The notes under the pieces: model-generated
Database searches by the model: none
What the model saw: only the letters and a program-made list of their open reading frames with translations
What the model was told of the DNA's origin: nothing
Assembly: GCA_964623625.1 (NCBI GenBank)
Contig: CAZUUJ010000012.1
Location: 1 to 64,000, forward strand
DNA from: CAZLGM01 sp964623625
GTDB lineage: Bacteria > Desulfobacterota > Desulfobulbia > Desulfobulbales > Desulfocapsaceae
Length of the DNA stretch: 64,000 nt
Reading direction: 5' to 3'
Shown: positions 53,590 through 62,761 of the stretch, piece by piece
How positions within the stretch are numbered: the stretch's first letter is position 1
How the letters are laid out: each line of letters starts with the position of its first letter
Position numbers and translations under genes: made by a program

Positions 53590-54195
53590 CTAACGTAATT
53601 TTTTCTGAATAGAAACAACCGTTGAAGAAATGATCTGCTTCAACGTAGCTGCAACATTATAGCCGGTAATTGCACTTGCCTCGAAAAACGGCACTTTCAA
53701 CTTGGAGTTGAGATCTTTCTCAAGAACAGCGGTTGGCAGAATGGGGATACCATGTTCTTCCAGATCAATTTTATTGTACTGCATGACAAGAGGAATATTG
53801 AAGATACTTTCCTTGTATGATTGGAGATTTTCGTGAAGTTGATTCAATGAGCGGATGTTTTTTCTTCGTTGCTTCTCCATGGCATCGGCAACAAAAACGA
53901 CACCATCAACTCCTTTGAGTACCAGCTTTCTAGTTGCATTATACTTGACCTGTCCCGGTACTGTATAAAGCTGGATTTTAATATCATATCCTTTGATCTG
54001 ACCCATATCAAAGGGAAGAAAATCAAAGAACAGTGTACGGTCGCCATGGGTCTTCAGGCTGACCATCTCGGAAACAATCTGTTTCTTATATTTCCTGTTT
54101 ATATACTCAAGATTCGTCGTTTTTCCGCATCGGCCAGGTCCATAATAAACGATTTTTACCTGAACAACCCGTTCTTTTAAGTTGATAAAACTCAA
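53590..54195 (-). CDS. MglA-like small GTPase
   Basis: The 201-residue Ras-like protein has the P-loop YYGPGRCGKTTNLEYI (residues 18-33), FDFLPFDMGQIKGYDIKIQL, YTVPGQVKYNATRKLVLKG (MglA-type TVPGQ), VVFVADAMEKQ and MQYNKIDLEEH (NKxD). The Thr and Pro before the Gly-Gln and the KTTN are MglA marks. MglA sets cell polarity and motility as a GTP switch and is paired with the GAP MglB, a roadblock protein like that encoded just upstream here. It lies 68 nt after that gene and 9 nt before the acidic protein gene, in one operon. Confidence 0.9.
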   Translation of the reverse strand: MSFINLKERVVQVKIVYYGPGRCGKTTNLEYINRKYKKQIVSEMVSLKTHGDRTLFFDFLPFDMGQIKGYDIKIQLYTVPGQVKYNATRKLVLKGVDGVVFVADAMEKQRRKNIRSLNQLHENLQSYKESIFNIPLVMQYNKIDLEEHGIPILPTAVLEKDLNSKLKVPFFEASAITGYNVAATLKQIISSTVVSIQKKLR

Positions 54196-54263
54196 CTTAA
54201 CACCTCCATAATTTTCTAAAATCGACGACTGATGGACAAAATCCCGTTAAACCGCTGTACTGA

Positions 54264-54662
54264 CTATTCCTTATCCCATACCAGCCGGATCTTCTCGATT
54301 GCATCAACCACATTGAGCCGAAGAAATCCCAATGAGATATCCTTGCCGAACATTGAGATTAAAAGCAGTTCATCATCTATTTTAGAAAAATGGATATTTG
54401 ATTCCTGTCCTTTATGGAAAAGAAGGGAGAACTCCTGTTCACCGACAAGCTTTGCCATGGCATCAACAGTAGCAAAATTACCCGCCGCTAAAGCTGCGAA
54501 GGAGTATACGTCATATTTACTCTCACCATTGTCTTTCGCTGTAATGATATTACCAGCCATATCGATAATGATGACACAGTCAACTCCCAACTTTATAAGC
54601 TTATCGGACAATATTTTGTCAATCTGTTCAAGTTGTTCCTGACTGACAATACCATAGTTCAT
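54264..54662 (-). CDS. Roadblock/LC7 domain protein (MglB-like)
   Basis: The 132-residue protein fits a single roadblock/LC7 fold. IDKILSDKLIKLGVDCVIII begins it, followed by DMAGNIITAKDNGE, SFAALAAGNFATVDAMAKLV, and EFSLLFHKGQESNIHFSKI. The DxxGNxI and AALxAxNxAA-like segments are typical. Such proteins serve as GTPase-activating or dimer platforms for MglA. It is the first gene of the three-gene leftward operon. A TATACT at 54723-54728 on the minus strand could be its -10 box. Confidence 0.85.
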   Translation of the reverse strand: MNYGIVSQEQLEQIDKILSDKLIKLGVDCVIIIDMAGNIITAKDNGESKYDVYSFAALAAGNFATVDAMAKLVGEQEFSLLFHKGQESNIHFSKIDDELLLISMFGKDISLGFLRLNVVDAIEKIRLVWDKE

Positions 54663-55789
54663 GCTGACTACCCCTTCTTGGTTACCGGCCGATAAATTCG
54701 GCGCTCATTTGCACTCACTCAAAGTATACCGGATATCACATAAGAAACGCCGAATTACCCTATAAGGTCTAATCGACAAATCTCTACAGAAGATTCTAAC
54801 ACGAGCCCCACATTCTTTTCTCCCGCATCTGCCAGCTTTACCGGTACATTCCCCCATCTAGTCGATCTTCTATTCTATATCTATCAGGTTAAAATATCTA
54901 ATAAAAAAAAAATCTAAGTGAATTTATCTTGTTACAGCCAAAAGATAACTAGTCTTGTTTTTTCTTTTTTTCCTTGCTGGAGATGGTCAAAGTACCGGAA
55001 AAAAGGAGATTTTGTTCACTAAATAGTCTACAACATATTACAATAACATTACTTTCTTTCAAGACATCTTTTCAATATCCTGAATCCACAAGCATTTACG
55101 AGTCGAAATGATGACAGTTGTGCGGAAAAGGCCAAGACACTTGGTATTGGTACAAGGACAAAGCAGTAAAAGAATGCAGCGAAATTCCGGATAAGATTGG
55201 CTCGGCTCGGTCGCAGGGTGAATAATTCGGGCCTTACTTCCCGGTTATTAACAATCATCGCATCCTGTTTTAAAAACGCAATTAACAGTAGATTACTGAG
55301 TTCCTTCTTATTTTTTCGTTGTTTTGCACCAACGATTTTGATAAGTAAACAGAGTTTTACACTGTCACTTCAATTTTATGACCAATTATATGGGGCGATC
55401 GGCACTTGCATGTAAAACAACTACAACAAAAAAATCTGATTACCAGTGATTCTCAGCCTTGACAGTAAGAGAGGTGTAGTCGGTTTGGCAGACGTATTTC
55501 ATGGATCACGGATTTGATTCAGGTTTTTCTTGTAGCCAAGGAATACTTCAACAAGGTAATACATTGCTATCCAAAAAGGAGCGATCCTTGGCAGGAGGTT
55601 AGACTGACAAATCGATAACACCTCGTGTTAGGCGAGTATTATGGGTAATCAAAAAAAACTACTCATAGCTGGATACTGGATGAGATGAGTTGATTTGTTT
55701 ATTTGCACGCATGCAACAGTACCCGAATCAAATCCCGACGTTTTACAAATGATTGTCAATGATTAACAGACAACCAAACTCAAACCATT
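54663..55789. other. Long intergenic stretch with degenerate IS1380-type ends
   Basis: No gene is supported in these 1127 nt; the short frames here lack family resemblance. CCTGAATCCACAAG at 55079 and the inverse of CCTGAATCAAATCCGTGATC ending at 55523 look like decayed ends of the IS1380-type family found elsewhere in the window, but no target duplication is seen and the sequence between them is not recognisable as a transposase. The region after 55620 has a small CTCGtgttaggCGAG stem. The upstream part should hold the promoter of the roadblock-MglA operon. Confidence 0.35.
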
Positions 55790-56620
55790 GTGAAGAAAGC
55801 CAGAAGAAAACCACCTCAGTTAAATAGCGGTTGTTACTTGATCGATACCCACTGCCATCTCGATATGAAGCAGTATGAAAACGATCTTGAAGATGTCATT
55901 TCTCGAGCCGTTAACCGGAATGTAATCTCAATTCTGACCATCGGTATCGATGAGTCAAGTTCCCGCAAAGCTGTGAAACTTGCTTTTCGGTTCGATTCAG
56001 TGTTCGCCGCAGTCGGTGTTCACCCCCATGAAGCGGATAATCTGGGCCACTCTACTCTGGAAAAAATTGGCTGTCTAGTTGATGACAATCGATCTTTGGT
56101 ATTAGGCTATGGAGAGATCGGTCTTGATTATTTTAAATGCTATTCTTCTCCTGAAAATCAGCGGAAACAATTTCGGAACCAGCTGGCTTTAGCCAAAGAG
56201 CTTGGTCTTCCCATCATCATCCATGACCGGGACGCTCATGAAGATACACTGTCTATTCTTAAACAGGAGTCTCCATTCGACAGCGGCGGCGTTATGCATT
56301 GTTTCTCCGGCAACTATGCTTTTGCCGAAAAGATCCTTGATCTCGGCCTTCACATCTCGATTCCAGGTATTGTCACTTTCAAAAAGAGTACAGAACTGCA
56401 GGAAGTTGCCCGTATGATCCCTCTGTCATCCTTGCTTCTTGAAACCGATGGGCCGTTTCTTGCTCCGGAACCATGGAGAGGAAAACGCAATGAGCCGAGC
56501 TATGTTGCCTATACAGCTGAAAAGGTTGCCGGATTAAGGAATATGGATATAAATGAGCTGGCACGGATAACAACCCGCAATAGTATCGAATTGTTTCACT
56601 TGCCCCTCGATCTAAGGTGA
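55790..56620 (+). CDS. tatD: TatD family metal-dependent hydrolase
   Basis: The 276-residue protein starts at GTG 55790. It has LIDTHCHLDMKQYENDLEDV with the His-x-His metal pair (near residues 21-23), VFAAVGVHPHEADNL, LGYGEIGLDYFKCY with the Glu ligand, IIIHDRDAHEDT, GGVMHCFSGNYAFA and LLLETDGPFLAPEPWRGKRN with the Asp ligand. TatD-type enzymes are Mg-dependent DNases. It ends 3 nt before the YggS-type gene, so they are likely co-transcribed. The N-terminal 15 residues are extra and basic. Confidence 0.92.
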   Translation: MKKARRKPPQLNSGCYLIDTHCHLDMKQYENDLEDVISRAVNRNVISILTIGIDESSSRKAVKLAFRFDSVFAAVGVHPHEADNLGHSTLEKIGCLVDDNRSLVLGYGEIGLDYFKCYSSPENQRKQFRNQLALAKELGLPIIIHDRDAHEDTLSILKQESPFDSGGVMHCFSGNYAFAEKILDLGLHISIPGIVTFKKSTELQEVARMIPLSSLLLETDGPFLAPEPWRGKRNEPSYVAYTAEKVAGLRNMDINELARITTRNSIELFHLPLDLR

Positions 56621-56623
56621 CCC

Positions 56624-57313
56624 ATGATTGCTGAAAACCTGAAAAAAGTACGAGAACAGCTCAATCAGACAGCTGTCCGATGCGGACGAAACCCTGAAGA
56701 CATCCGGATCGTCGCTGTCTCGAAAAAACACCCGGCGGCGGCCATCAAAGAGGCAATAGAGGCCGGCCATTTCCTTTTTGGAGAAAATTATATCCAGGAA
56801 GCTTCCCAGAAGATACAGGAGCTCGGCTCCAGTTGTAATTTTCATTTCATTGGTCATCTGCAATCGAATAAGGCAAAGACTGCCTGCAGTCTCTTTCAGA
56901 TGGTCGAGACGGTTGATCGGTTGAAAACGGCTCAGGCCCTGAACAAGCATTGTCTTAACTTAAATCGCAGTCTCAAGGTCCTCATCCAGGTTAACTGCGG
57001 CCTGGACCCGAATAAATCGGGTGTGCTGCCGGATTCAGCAGAAAAATTGTTCACGGAAATAAACAAACTGTCCGCTCTTTCGGTTCATGGCCTGATGACC
57101 ATGCCACCGTTCTCACAATCAGCAGAGAAGAGCAGAACCCATTTCAGATCACTTCGGCTGATGGCTGGCGATTTCCAGAAAAAAGGGCTGTTTGATCCAT
57201 CTGTTCCAGTCGAACTGTCCATGGGAATGTCGCAGGATTTTCAGATAGCCATTGAAGAAGGAGCAACCCTCATCCGCATCGGCACCGCAATTTTCGGTCC
57301 TCGCACATATTAA
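56624..57313 (+). CDS. yggS: YggS/PLPBP family pyridoxal-phosphate homeostasis protein
   Basis: The 229-residue protein shows IRIVAVSKKHPAAAIKEAIE with the PLP-binding Lys (near residue 36), FGENYIQEASQKIQEL, FHFIGHLQSNKAK, VNCGLDPNKSGVLP, LSVHGLMTMPPF and LSMGMSQDFQIAIEEGATLI. RIGTAIFG closes it, as in the family. These proteins bind PLP and keep B6 and amino-acid pools in balance; no catalytic activity is assigned. It is second in a pair with tatD. A repeat element follows the stop. Confidence 0.93.
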   Translation: MIAENLKKVREQLNQTAVRCGRNPEDIRIVAVSKKHPAAAIKEAIEAGHFLFGENYIQEASQKIQELGSSCNFHFIGHLQSNKAKTACSLFQMVETVDRLKTAQALNKHCLNLNRSLKVLIQVNCGLDPNKSGVLPDSAEKLFTEINKLSALSVHGLMTMPPFSQSAEKSRTHFRSLRLMAGDFQKKGLFDPSVPVELSMGMSQDFQIAIEEGATLIRIGTAIFGPRTY

Positions 57314-57323
57314 GGTTGTTTGA

Positions 57324-57502
57324 CACCTAAATGCTACAATCGTTTGAGCACCGAGGGCGTTGAGACAGTTGCAGATGCAAGAAGGTAAGTTGATTTCAGC
57401 GCAGGCGTAGTAGAGCTACGTTGAGCATGAAATCAGTGAAACCGACGCAGCAGATGTGCTTGTATCGACGACCGAATACCGAACGATTACAAGATTTAGG
57501 TG
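57324..57502. repeat. 179-bp inverted-repeat element between yggS and ugd
   Basis: The outer arms CACCTAAAT...AATCGTT (57324-57345) and AACGATT...ATTTAGGTG (57481-57502) match at 17 of 22 positions. Inside are smaller inverted stretches: TGATTTCA near 57393 with TGAAATCA near 57428, and GTAG-agCTAC near 57408. The block GCGCAGGCGTAGTAGAGCTA is typical of dispersed intergenic repeats. A related-looking motif (AAGGCGCAGTGGA) is cut off by the window end at 64000. The remaining 57503-57672 holds nothing else clear. Confidence 0.55.
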
Positions 57503-57672
57503 ATATATTCCTTTGAATTAATGGGAATATCTGATAATTTGCCGCAAACTCTGCTTCTGTGCAAATTCGGCTACATTCTTTCGTACTCATTTGAAGAGCG
57601 TCCATTGTATTGGTTTACTCATTTCTACGATAGAACAATAACTTCACCACCGACTACAAGGATTAACAGGAT

Positions 57673-58983
57673 ATGAAAATAACAATGATCGGCACGGGAT
57701 ATGTTGGCATGGTGACGGGAACATGTTTTGCGGAATTCGGCCATCATATCACCTGTGTTGATAAAGACGAAGAGAAAATACAACGTCTTCTCCAAGGTGA
57801 AATCCCAATCTATGAACCGGGTCTGGATGTACTGGTCGACAAAAACGTCAAAGAGGGCAGGCTGACATTTACATCATCACTGCAAGATCCGATAGCTGAA
57901 GCAGAGGCGGTTTTTATCGCTGTCGGCACTCCAAGCAGCAGAAGGGGCGACGGCTATGCCGACCTCACATATATTTTCGAAGCAAGCCGGGATATAGCTC
58001 CTTATCTTGTTGATTACACGGTTATCATCGACAAAAGTACAGTGCCGGTTGGTACGGCGCGACAGGTTGCCAGGATTCTACGGGAGGTGAACCCCAAAGC
58101 CCACTTTGATGTTGCCTCAAATCCTGAATTCCTCCGGGAAGGCGCCGCAATTTCAGATTTTATGCGGCCTGACAGAGTTGTCATCGGTGTTGAATCAAAA
58201 AGAGCTGAAGAGGTTCTGCGCAAGATTTATCAGCCCCTTTATCTTCAGGAAACACCCATTGTAAAAACCGATATTGAGACAGCCGAGTTAACTAAATACG
58301 CGGCCAACGCCTTTCTGGCAACCAAAATCAGCTTTATCAATGAAATCGCCTCATTATGTGATGCCATTGGCGCGGATGTTGTTGAGCTTGCCAAGGGTAT
58401 CGGTATGGATGGGCGTATCGGTTCAAAATTTCTTCACCCGGGACCGGGATACGGTGGCTCCTGTTTTCCAAAAGACACCCTGGCTTTATTACGTATAGCT
58501 CAGGAACATGGTCAGGCACTAAGAATTATCGAAGCGACCGTCGAGGTCAATGCTGCCCAAAAAGCTAAGATGATCAAGAAAGTTCGGGATATTCTGGGTG
58601 GTTCGGAGTCAGGTAAAACCATCGCCGTTTTAGGTCTTACCTTTAAGCCGGAAACCGATGATATGCGTGATTCACCATCGGTTACAATTATTCCCGCTCT
58701 CATCGAAAGAGGTGCGCACATTAAAGCCCATGATCCTAAAGGGGTAGAAGAGGCCAGAAAATTGTTGCCTCAAAGCATTGAATACGTAGAAAACTCATAT
58801 GAGGCATGTAAAGATGCCGATGCGGTTATCATCCTCACCGAGTGGAACCAATACAGAGCACTTGATTTTGACAGAATCGCCGAGCTTATGAAACAGAAAG
58901 TCATTGTCGATCTGAGAAATGTTTACAAACCGGAAACGCTCAAAGAAAAGGGATTCACCTATATGGGTGTTGGCCGCTCCTGA
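57673..58983 (+). CDS. ugd: UDP-glucose 6-dehydrogenase
   Basis: The 436-residue protein has MIGTGYVGMVTGTCFAEFGH (NAD site), IPIYEPGLDVLV, FIAVGTPSSRRGDGYADL, TVIIDKSTVPVGTA, ASNPEFLREGAAISDFMRPD, AELTKYAANAFLATKISFIN and PGPGYGGSCFPKDTLAL with the catalytic Cys near residue 263. It oxidises UDP-glucose twice to UDP-glucuronate in the cytoplasm. UDP-glucuronate is the substrate of the UDP-xylose synthase-like enzyme at 39244, so this gene probably feeds the sugar locus from 16 kb away. A bidirectional terminator follows. Confidence 0.97.
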   Translation: MKITMIGTGYVGMVTGTCFAEFGHHITCVDKDEEKIQRLLQGEIPIYEPGLDVLVDKNVKEGRLTFTSSLQDPIAEAEAVFIAVGTPSSRRGDGYADLTYIFEASRDIAPYLVDYTVIIDKSTVPVGTARQVARILREVNPKAHFDVASNPEFLREGAAISDFMRPDRVVIGVESKRAEEVLRKIYQPLYLQETPIVKTDIETAELTKYAANAFLATKISFINEIASLCDAIGADVVELAKGIGMDGRIGSKFLHPGPGYGGSCFPKDTLALLRIAQEHGQALRIIEATVEVNAAQKAKMIKKVRDILGGSESGKTIAVLGLTFKPETDDMRDSPSVTIIPALIERGAHIKAHDPKGVEEARKLLPQSIEYVENSYEACKDADAVIILTEWNQYRALDFDRIAELMKQKVIVDLRNVYKPETLKEKGFTYMGVGRS

Positions 58984-59266
58984 TTTGAGTTAACTTTCAT
59001 TGTTTTTATTCAAAGTTTTAAACCCAGTCTTTCAGGCAGACAGTTTTGAGCTAGCAGGAGTAGTTAACACCAAATATCGAATGCTGAAGTGGTGAAAAAA
59101 AAATTACCGGACACAACAGCTTGTAGAGACAGATCAAGTTTCTCGTCCTTCGACATTCATTATTTCTTATTCGATATTCGGTATTCGCTTTTTTAAAAAA
59201 GCTGTGTCAGCTCGCGATCATAAACCCACAAACTTGAAAGTTGATGGTTGTTATGTTCTAACCGTC

Positions 59267-59310
59267 AAAAAAAAGCCCTCTGTCCCGTACCAGGACAAAG
59301 GGCTTTTTTT
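59267..59310. terminator. Bidirectional terminator between ugd and the PxxKW gene
   Basis: A GCCCTcTGTCC / GGACAaAGGGC stem (59275-59285, 59293-59303, 10 of 11 pairs) is flanked by eight A on the left and seven T on the right. It can end both converging transcripts. The 58984-59335 gap holds no gene. Confidence 0.85.
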
Positions 59311-59335
59311 CGTTTTTTAAAGAAGATGCAGGCTG

Positions 59336-59581
59336 TTATTTTCCTTTGGAAGCCCGTTTTGCCGCCTTCAACGGATTGATCCGTGTTTTAATGATATTGA
59401 TCTCCGGCTTGGCATGGGTGGCAAAATTACATATTCCCAGTCGCCACTTGGCCTCGGGACTGATGTATGATTTACAAAACTGCTTTCCGGAATCCTCTAC
59501 GATTCTCTCACATCCTTCACACTTATCGATGATAGTCTGAAATCTTCCATCACTATAGTTGACAGCATTTGAACTTTCCAT
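59336..59581 (-). CDS. PxxKW family cysteine-rich protein
   Basis: The protein has 81 residues from ATG 59581, which has GAGGAGGAAGC just before it; a longer frame to 59641 lacks a good site. It has CEGCERIV, FCKSYISPEAKWRLGICNFA and a basic lysine-rich tail (LKAAKRASKGK). The PEAKW motif and four to five cysteines mark the PxxKW family, a small cysteine-rich group found mainly in sulfate reducers and relatives. It may bind a metal or iron-sulfur cluster; no activity is known. It stands alone, facing the end of ugd. Confidence 0.85.
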   Translation of the reverse strand: MESSNAVNYSDGRFQTIIDKCEGCERIVEDSGKQFCKSYISPEAKWRLGICNFATHAKPEINIIKTRINPLKAAKRASKGK

Positions 59582-59919
59582 GCTTCCTCCTCGAAACGTC
59601 TCTATTTTACTCTCTTGCTTTTCTGCAAAACAAGAGAACAATGTTATTCATGTTGAAAAGAGATCTTTTAACAGTGACATAAGAAATAATCAATAAAAAA
59701 ATACAGCAGGCCTAACTTCAGTTATACATGAAACGCCTTAGACCAAAAATCGGACACTATTTTTACCAAAAAAAATGATCCTGCTTCGTTTTTTTGTGAA
59801 AAAACCGTTAAAAGAACCTGTAATTATTCATAATCTTCCTTGTATTCTAAAAAACCATGTTATATTATTCACCTATGTGATTCACCCATAGAAGAAACTG
59901 AATCGGAGTCCGACATAAC
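59582..59919. other. Gap between the PxxKW gene and pilC
   Basis: The 338-nt stretch is AT-rich and holds the divergent promoter region. A TATATT near 59860 with an upstream CTTGTA (16-base spacer) might serve pilC, but this is weak. No RNA gene or repeat was seen. Confidence 0.3.
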
Positions 59920-61128
59920 ATGCCTGTCTATATCTGGAAGGGAGTAAACCGATACGGAGAAAAGCGCAAAGGCGAAATTGAAGCGCTCGACCAGACCGCC
60001 GCTCTTGCACATGTCCGTCGGTTAAGGATACAGAACCCGACCATAAAAGAGAAGCCCAAAGACCTGCTGGCAAACATTGCCTTTTTCCAGCCGAAAGTCG
60101 GTCCCAAAGATCTGGTTATTTTCACCCGGCAGCTGTCAACGATGATCGATTCAGGTCTCCCTCTGGTTCAGGCATTGGAGATACTTGCCAAACAGCAGTC
60201 CAATCCAACATTTAAAAAGGTCCTTAATGTTATCCGCTCTGATGTTGAATCGGGATCGACATTTGCGGACTCAATGCGCAAGCACCCAAAGACATTTGAC
60301 AATTTATTCTGCAATATGATTGAAGCTGGTGAGACAGGCGGGGTTTTAGATACTATTCTGTCAAGACTGGCAATCTTTCTGGAGAAATCTCTTGCCCTTC
60401 GAAAAAAGATTCGAGGAGCCATGACCTACCCGATCATCTGTTTTGCCATTTCTATTCTCATTCTTACAATCATCCTCATCTTTGTTGTTCCCGTCTTTGA
60501 ACAGATGTTTGCCGGGTTCGGTCATGCTCTGCCCCTTCCCACCCAGTTTGTCGTCAGCATGTCCGATTTTGTAAAAAGCTACTTCTTTTATATTTTTATT
60601 CTAACCGTTGTTTTCCTATTTATTTTAAAGAAGATATATAGCACCGAAAAAGGGCAGTTATTTTTTGATAAGATTCTTCTCTCCCTTCCCGTGTTCGGTC
60701 AGATGTTCAGGAAAGTGGCGGTCGCCAAGTTTACTCGAACCCTTGCCACCATGCTGCAAAGCGGGGTTCCTATTTTAGAAGCACTCCAGGTTGTTGCAAA
60801 AACAGCCAATAATAAAATCATCGAACGGGCTGTTTTTCGAGTCAGTGAAGCTATTTCCGAAGGTCGGCCCATTGCCGAACCTCTCGAAGAAAGTGGTGTC
60901 TTTCCCCATATGGTTGTTCAAATGATCAATGTCGGTGAATCCGTCGGCGCTCTCGATGCCATGCTAACAAAAATTGCCGACTTTTATGATGAAGAGGTCG
61001 ACCAGGCCGTTGAAAATATGACTGCGATGATTGAACCGTTTATGATGGTCTTTCTGGGTGGTCTGATTGGTGGAATAGTCGTTGCCATGTATTTACCGAT
61101 CTTCGAAATGTCCAGCGTGATGATGTAA
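59920..61128 (+). CDS. pilC: Type IV pilus/type II secretion inner-membrane platform protein (PilC/GspF)
   Basis: The 402-residue protein begins MPVYIWKGVNRYGEKRKGEI. It has two GspF domains: the first with LVIFTRQLSTMIDSGLPLVQ and MIEAGETGGVLDTIL (about residues 64-145), the second with KFTRTLATMLQSGVPILEAL and MINVGESVGALDAML (about 270-345). Three long hydrophobic segments (ICFAISILILTIILIFVVPV, FFYIFILTVVFLFIL and MMVFLGGLIGGIVVAMYLP) separate and follow them. This is the full PilC layout. It would assemble with a PilB-type ATPase, but no pilB, pilT or pilin gene is next to it. Confidence 0.93.
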   Translation: MPVYIWKGVNRYGEKRKGEIEALDQTAALAHVRRLRIQNPTIKEKPKDLLANIAFFQPKVGPKDLVIFTRQLSTMIDSGLPLVQALEILAKQQSNPTFKKVLNVIRSDVESGSTFADSMRKHPKTFDNLFCNMIEAGETGGVLDTILSRLAIFLEKSLALRKKIRGAMTYPIICFAISILILTIILIFVVPVFEQMFAGFGHALPLPTQFVVSMSDFVKSYFFYIFILTVVFLFILKKIYSTEKGQLFFDKILLSLPVFGQMFRKVAVAKFTRTLATMLQSGVPILEALQVVAKTANNKIIERAVFRVSEAISEGRPIAEPLEESGVFPHMVVQMINVGESVGALDAMLTKIADFYDEEVDQAVENMTAMIEPFMMVFLGGLIGGIVVAMYLPIFEMSSVMM

Positions 61129-61333
61129 CCAGCCATCAATTGGCAATATAACCACCTGGTATTTCTTGATTATTTTATATAAAACCAAAATAACAGTTGA
61201 ACATATTGTTTTTATTCAGTATTAATTTGTTGGCAACCATAAGACTCAGGCTTTATTAAAAAAAATCAGTTGTAGAAAGAGACGGCAGAGGAACGGCTGC
61301 TGCTGTTATATTGAATTGGTAGAGGAGCGACCC

Positions 61334-61621
61334 ATGACACTTACAAAGGCGGAACTGGTTCAGCAGGTCTACAAAAACCATGATTCTCTGACAAAAGCAC
61401 AGGCAACGGAGTCGGTGGAGTCTTTTTTACGGCTTTCAAAGAACTCTCTTATCAACGGCGAAAACCTTCTACTGAGCGGTTTTGGCAAGTTCAACGTGAA
61501 GGACAAGAAAGCCAGAAGAGGCCGTAATCCCCAAACAGGTGAAGAGCTGACACTTGAAGCAAGAAGAGTTGTCACCTTTAAACCTTCCGGAATTCTGCGA
61601 GACAAAATCAACAAGGGCTGA
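61334..61621 (+). CDS. ihfA: Integration host factor alpha-like DNA-binding protein
   Basis: The protein has 95 residues from ATG 61334 with AGGAG at 61322; the frame extends to 61316 but that ATG has no site. LTKAELVQQVYKNHDSLTKA starts it, followed by LLSGFGKFNVKDKKARRGRN and RRVVTFKPSGILRDKIN. FGKF, RxGRNPxTG and VVTFKPS are IHF/HU signatures, and the arm sequence is closer to IHF-alpha than HU. It bends DNA. The gene lies 205 nt after pilC and 85 nt before a ParB-domain gene. Confidence 0.88.
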   Translation: MTLTKAELVQQVYKNHDSLTKAQATESVESFLRLSKNSLINGENLLLSGFGKFNVKDKKARRGRNPQTGEELTLEARRVVTFKPSGILRDKINKG

Positions 61622-61706
61622 TCCGGTCATAAGGCATTCACCAACAGTTACATTTTTTATCTGCACCACACGGCCGGTGCGGACACCTAGATAGCGGTTC
61701 TTCTTT

Positions 61707-62663
61707 ATGCCGATTTCCACCCGGCCCATTCCACTCAGCAGTATTGATACAACTGAAAACTGGAGTCTGCTCCCACCTACGGATGTTGATTCCACTGATC
61801 AACTCCGGCTTTCCATTGAGCAAATAGGCATGTTTAACCCGCCACTTCTACACAAGATAGAGGGTGGCCGCTATCGGCTGCTTCATGGAAGAAGACGGGT
61901 CCACATCGCCGAAAAAATTGGGTTGGACCCCCTTGTCTGCCACGTTCTTCCATCCTCAATTGAGATGCCGCTCCTTTTCCAAACACTTCTCAACCAGCAC
62001 CAAATAGAATCTCCTCTTTCACCCATTGAACAGGCATACTTTCTTCGTCTTTGTTTGCGACAGATGGGAGAAAAAGAAGTGATCACTACCATTCTACCGA
62101 TGTTTGAGCCTCGGCCTAAAAAAAATATCGTTGTGAAATTGTTGGAACTACTCAATCTGGAACAAGAAATGCAGAGCTTGGTTCATCAGCGGGTTATTGG
62201 AGAAAAAACCGCCTACGCTCTTCTGCGCCTTGACAGAGATGACAGAATGCTTCTGTGCGACCTCTTTGTTACTCTTCGGCTTGGTCATGGAAAGCAGCAG
62301 AGATTATTGATATTGTGCACCGATATCAGCAGACGCCGGGATATAAACATTGAAACACTTCTTGCTGACCCCTCACTCGGGGCAATTCTGCACCACCCGG
62401 AAATGAATATTCCCCAAAAAGCCACACGACTATTTTCTGTTCTGCAGCACCTTCATAAACCGGGGCTCTATGAGGCCGGAATGGATTTTCAGGAAATGGT
62501 GCGCCAGTTGAATCTTCCCCAAAACTGCGTACTTGAACACTGCCCTTTTTTTGAGACCGATCAACTCCGCCTCCAGATCACCTTTGAGAATGAAGCAGAG
62601 TTTGAACAGAAATGGAAAGAATTGAAAAAACTGTTGGCAGACAAACCGACACCCAACCGTTAA
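61707..62663 (+). CDS. ParB N-terminal domain protein
   Basis: The 318-residue protein starts with a ParB-like domain: IPLSSIDTTENWSLLPP, LRLSIEQIGMFNPPLLHKIE, and YRLLHGRRRVHIAEKIGL (about residues 33-75). A helical middle part (PLSPIEQAYFLRLCLRQMGE) may be the helix-turn-helix region. The rest is unassigned and helical (FEQKWKELKKLLADK at the end). It lacks a ParA partner in the window, so it is probably not the chromosome-segregation ParB but one of the orphan ParB/Srx-type regulators. No Shine-Dalgarno was clear ahead of ATG 61707. Confidence 0.8.
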   Translation: MPISTRPIPLSSIDTTENWSLLPPTDVDSTDQLRLSIEQIGMFNPPLLHKIEGGRYRLLHGRRRVHIAEKIGLDPLVCHVLPSSIEMPLLFQTLLNQHQIESPLSPIEQAYFLRLCLRQMGEKEVITTILPMFEPRPKKNIVVKLLELLNLEQEMQSLVHQRVIGEKTAYALLRLDRDDRMLLCDLFVTLRLGHGKQQRLLILCTDISRRRDINIETLLADPSLGAILHHPEMNIPQKATRLFSVLQHLHKPGLYEAGMDFQEMVRQLNLPQNCVLEHCPFFETDQLRLQITFENEAEFEQKWKELKKLLADKPTPNR

Positions 62664-62761
62664 TCGCGGGGTTGTTTATCCTGGAAAAACCGAGACAGTA
62701 GGGCTCCGGCAGCACATTTTACAAACAGCGAGAATGACGTTTTTCACCACTCTCTTTAACA

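Noticed and set aside
55049..55415. Short frames on both strands in the gap after the roadblock gene
   Set aside because: They have no ribosome sites or recognisable motifs and lie in a region that looks like decayed mobile DNA.
55079..55523. A complete third IS1380-type element
   Set aside because: The ends are degenerate, one carries extra bases, there is no matching target duplication and no transposase frame between them.
61707..62663. Chromosome-partitioning ParB
   Set aside because: Only the N-terminal domain fits; there is no parA, no parS-like palindrome was seen, and the neighbours are ihfA and ribD.
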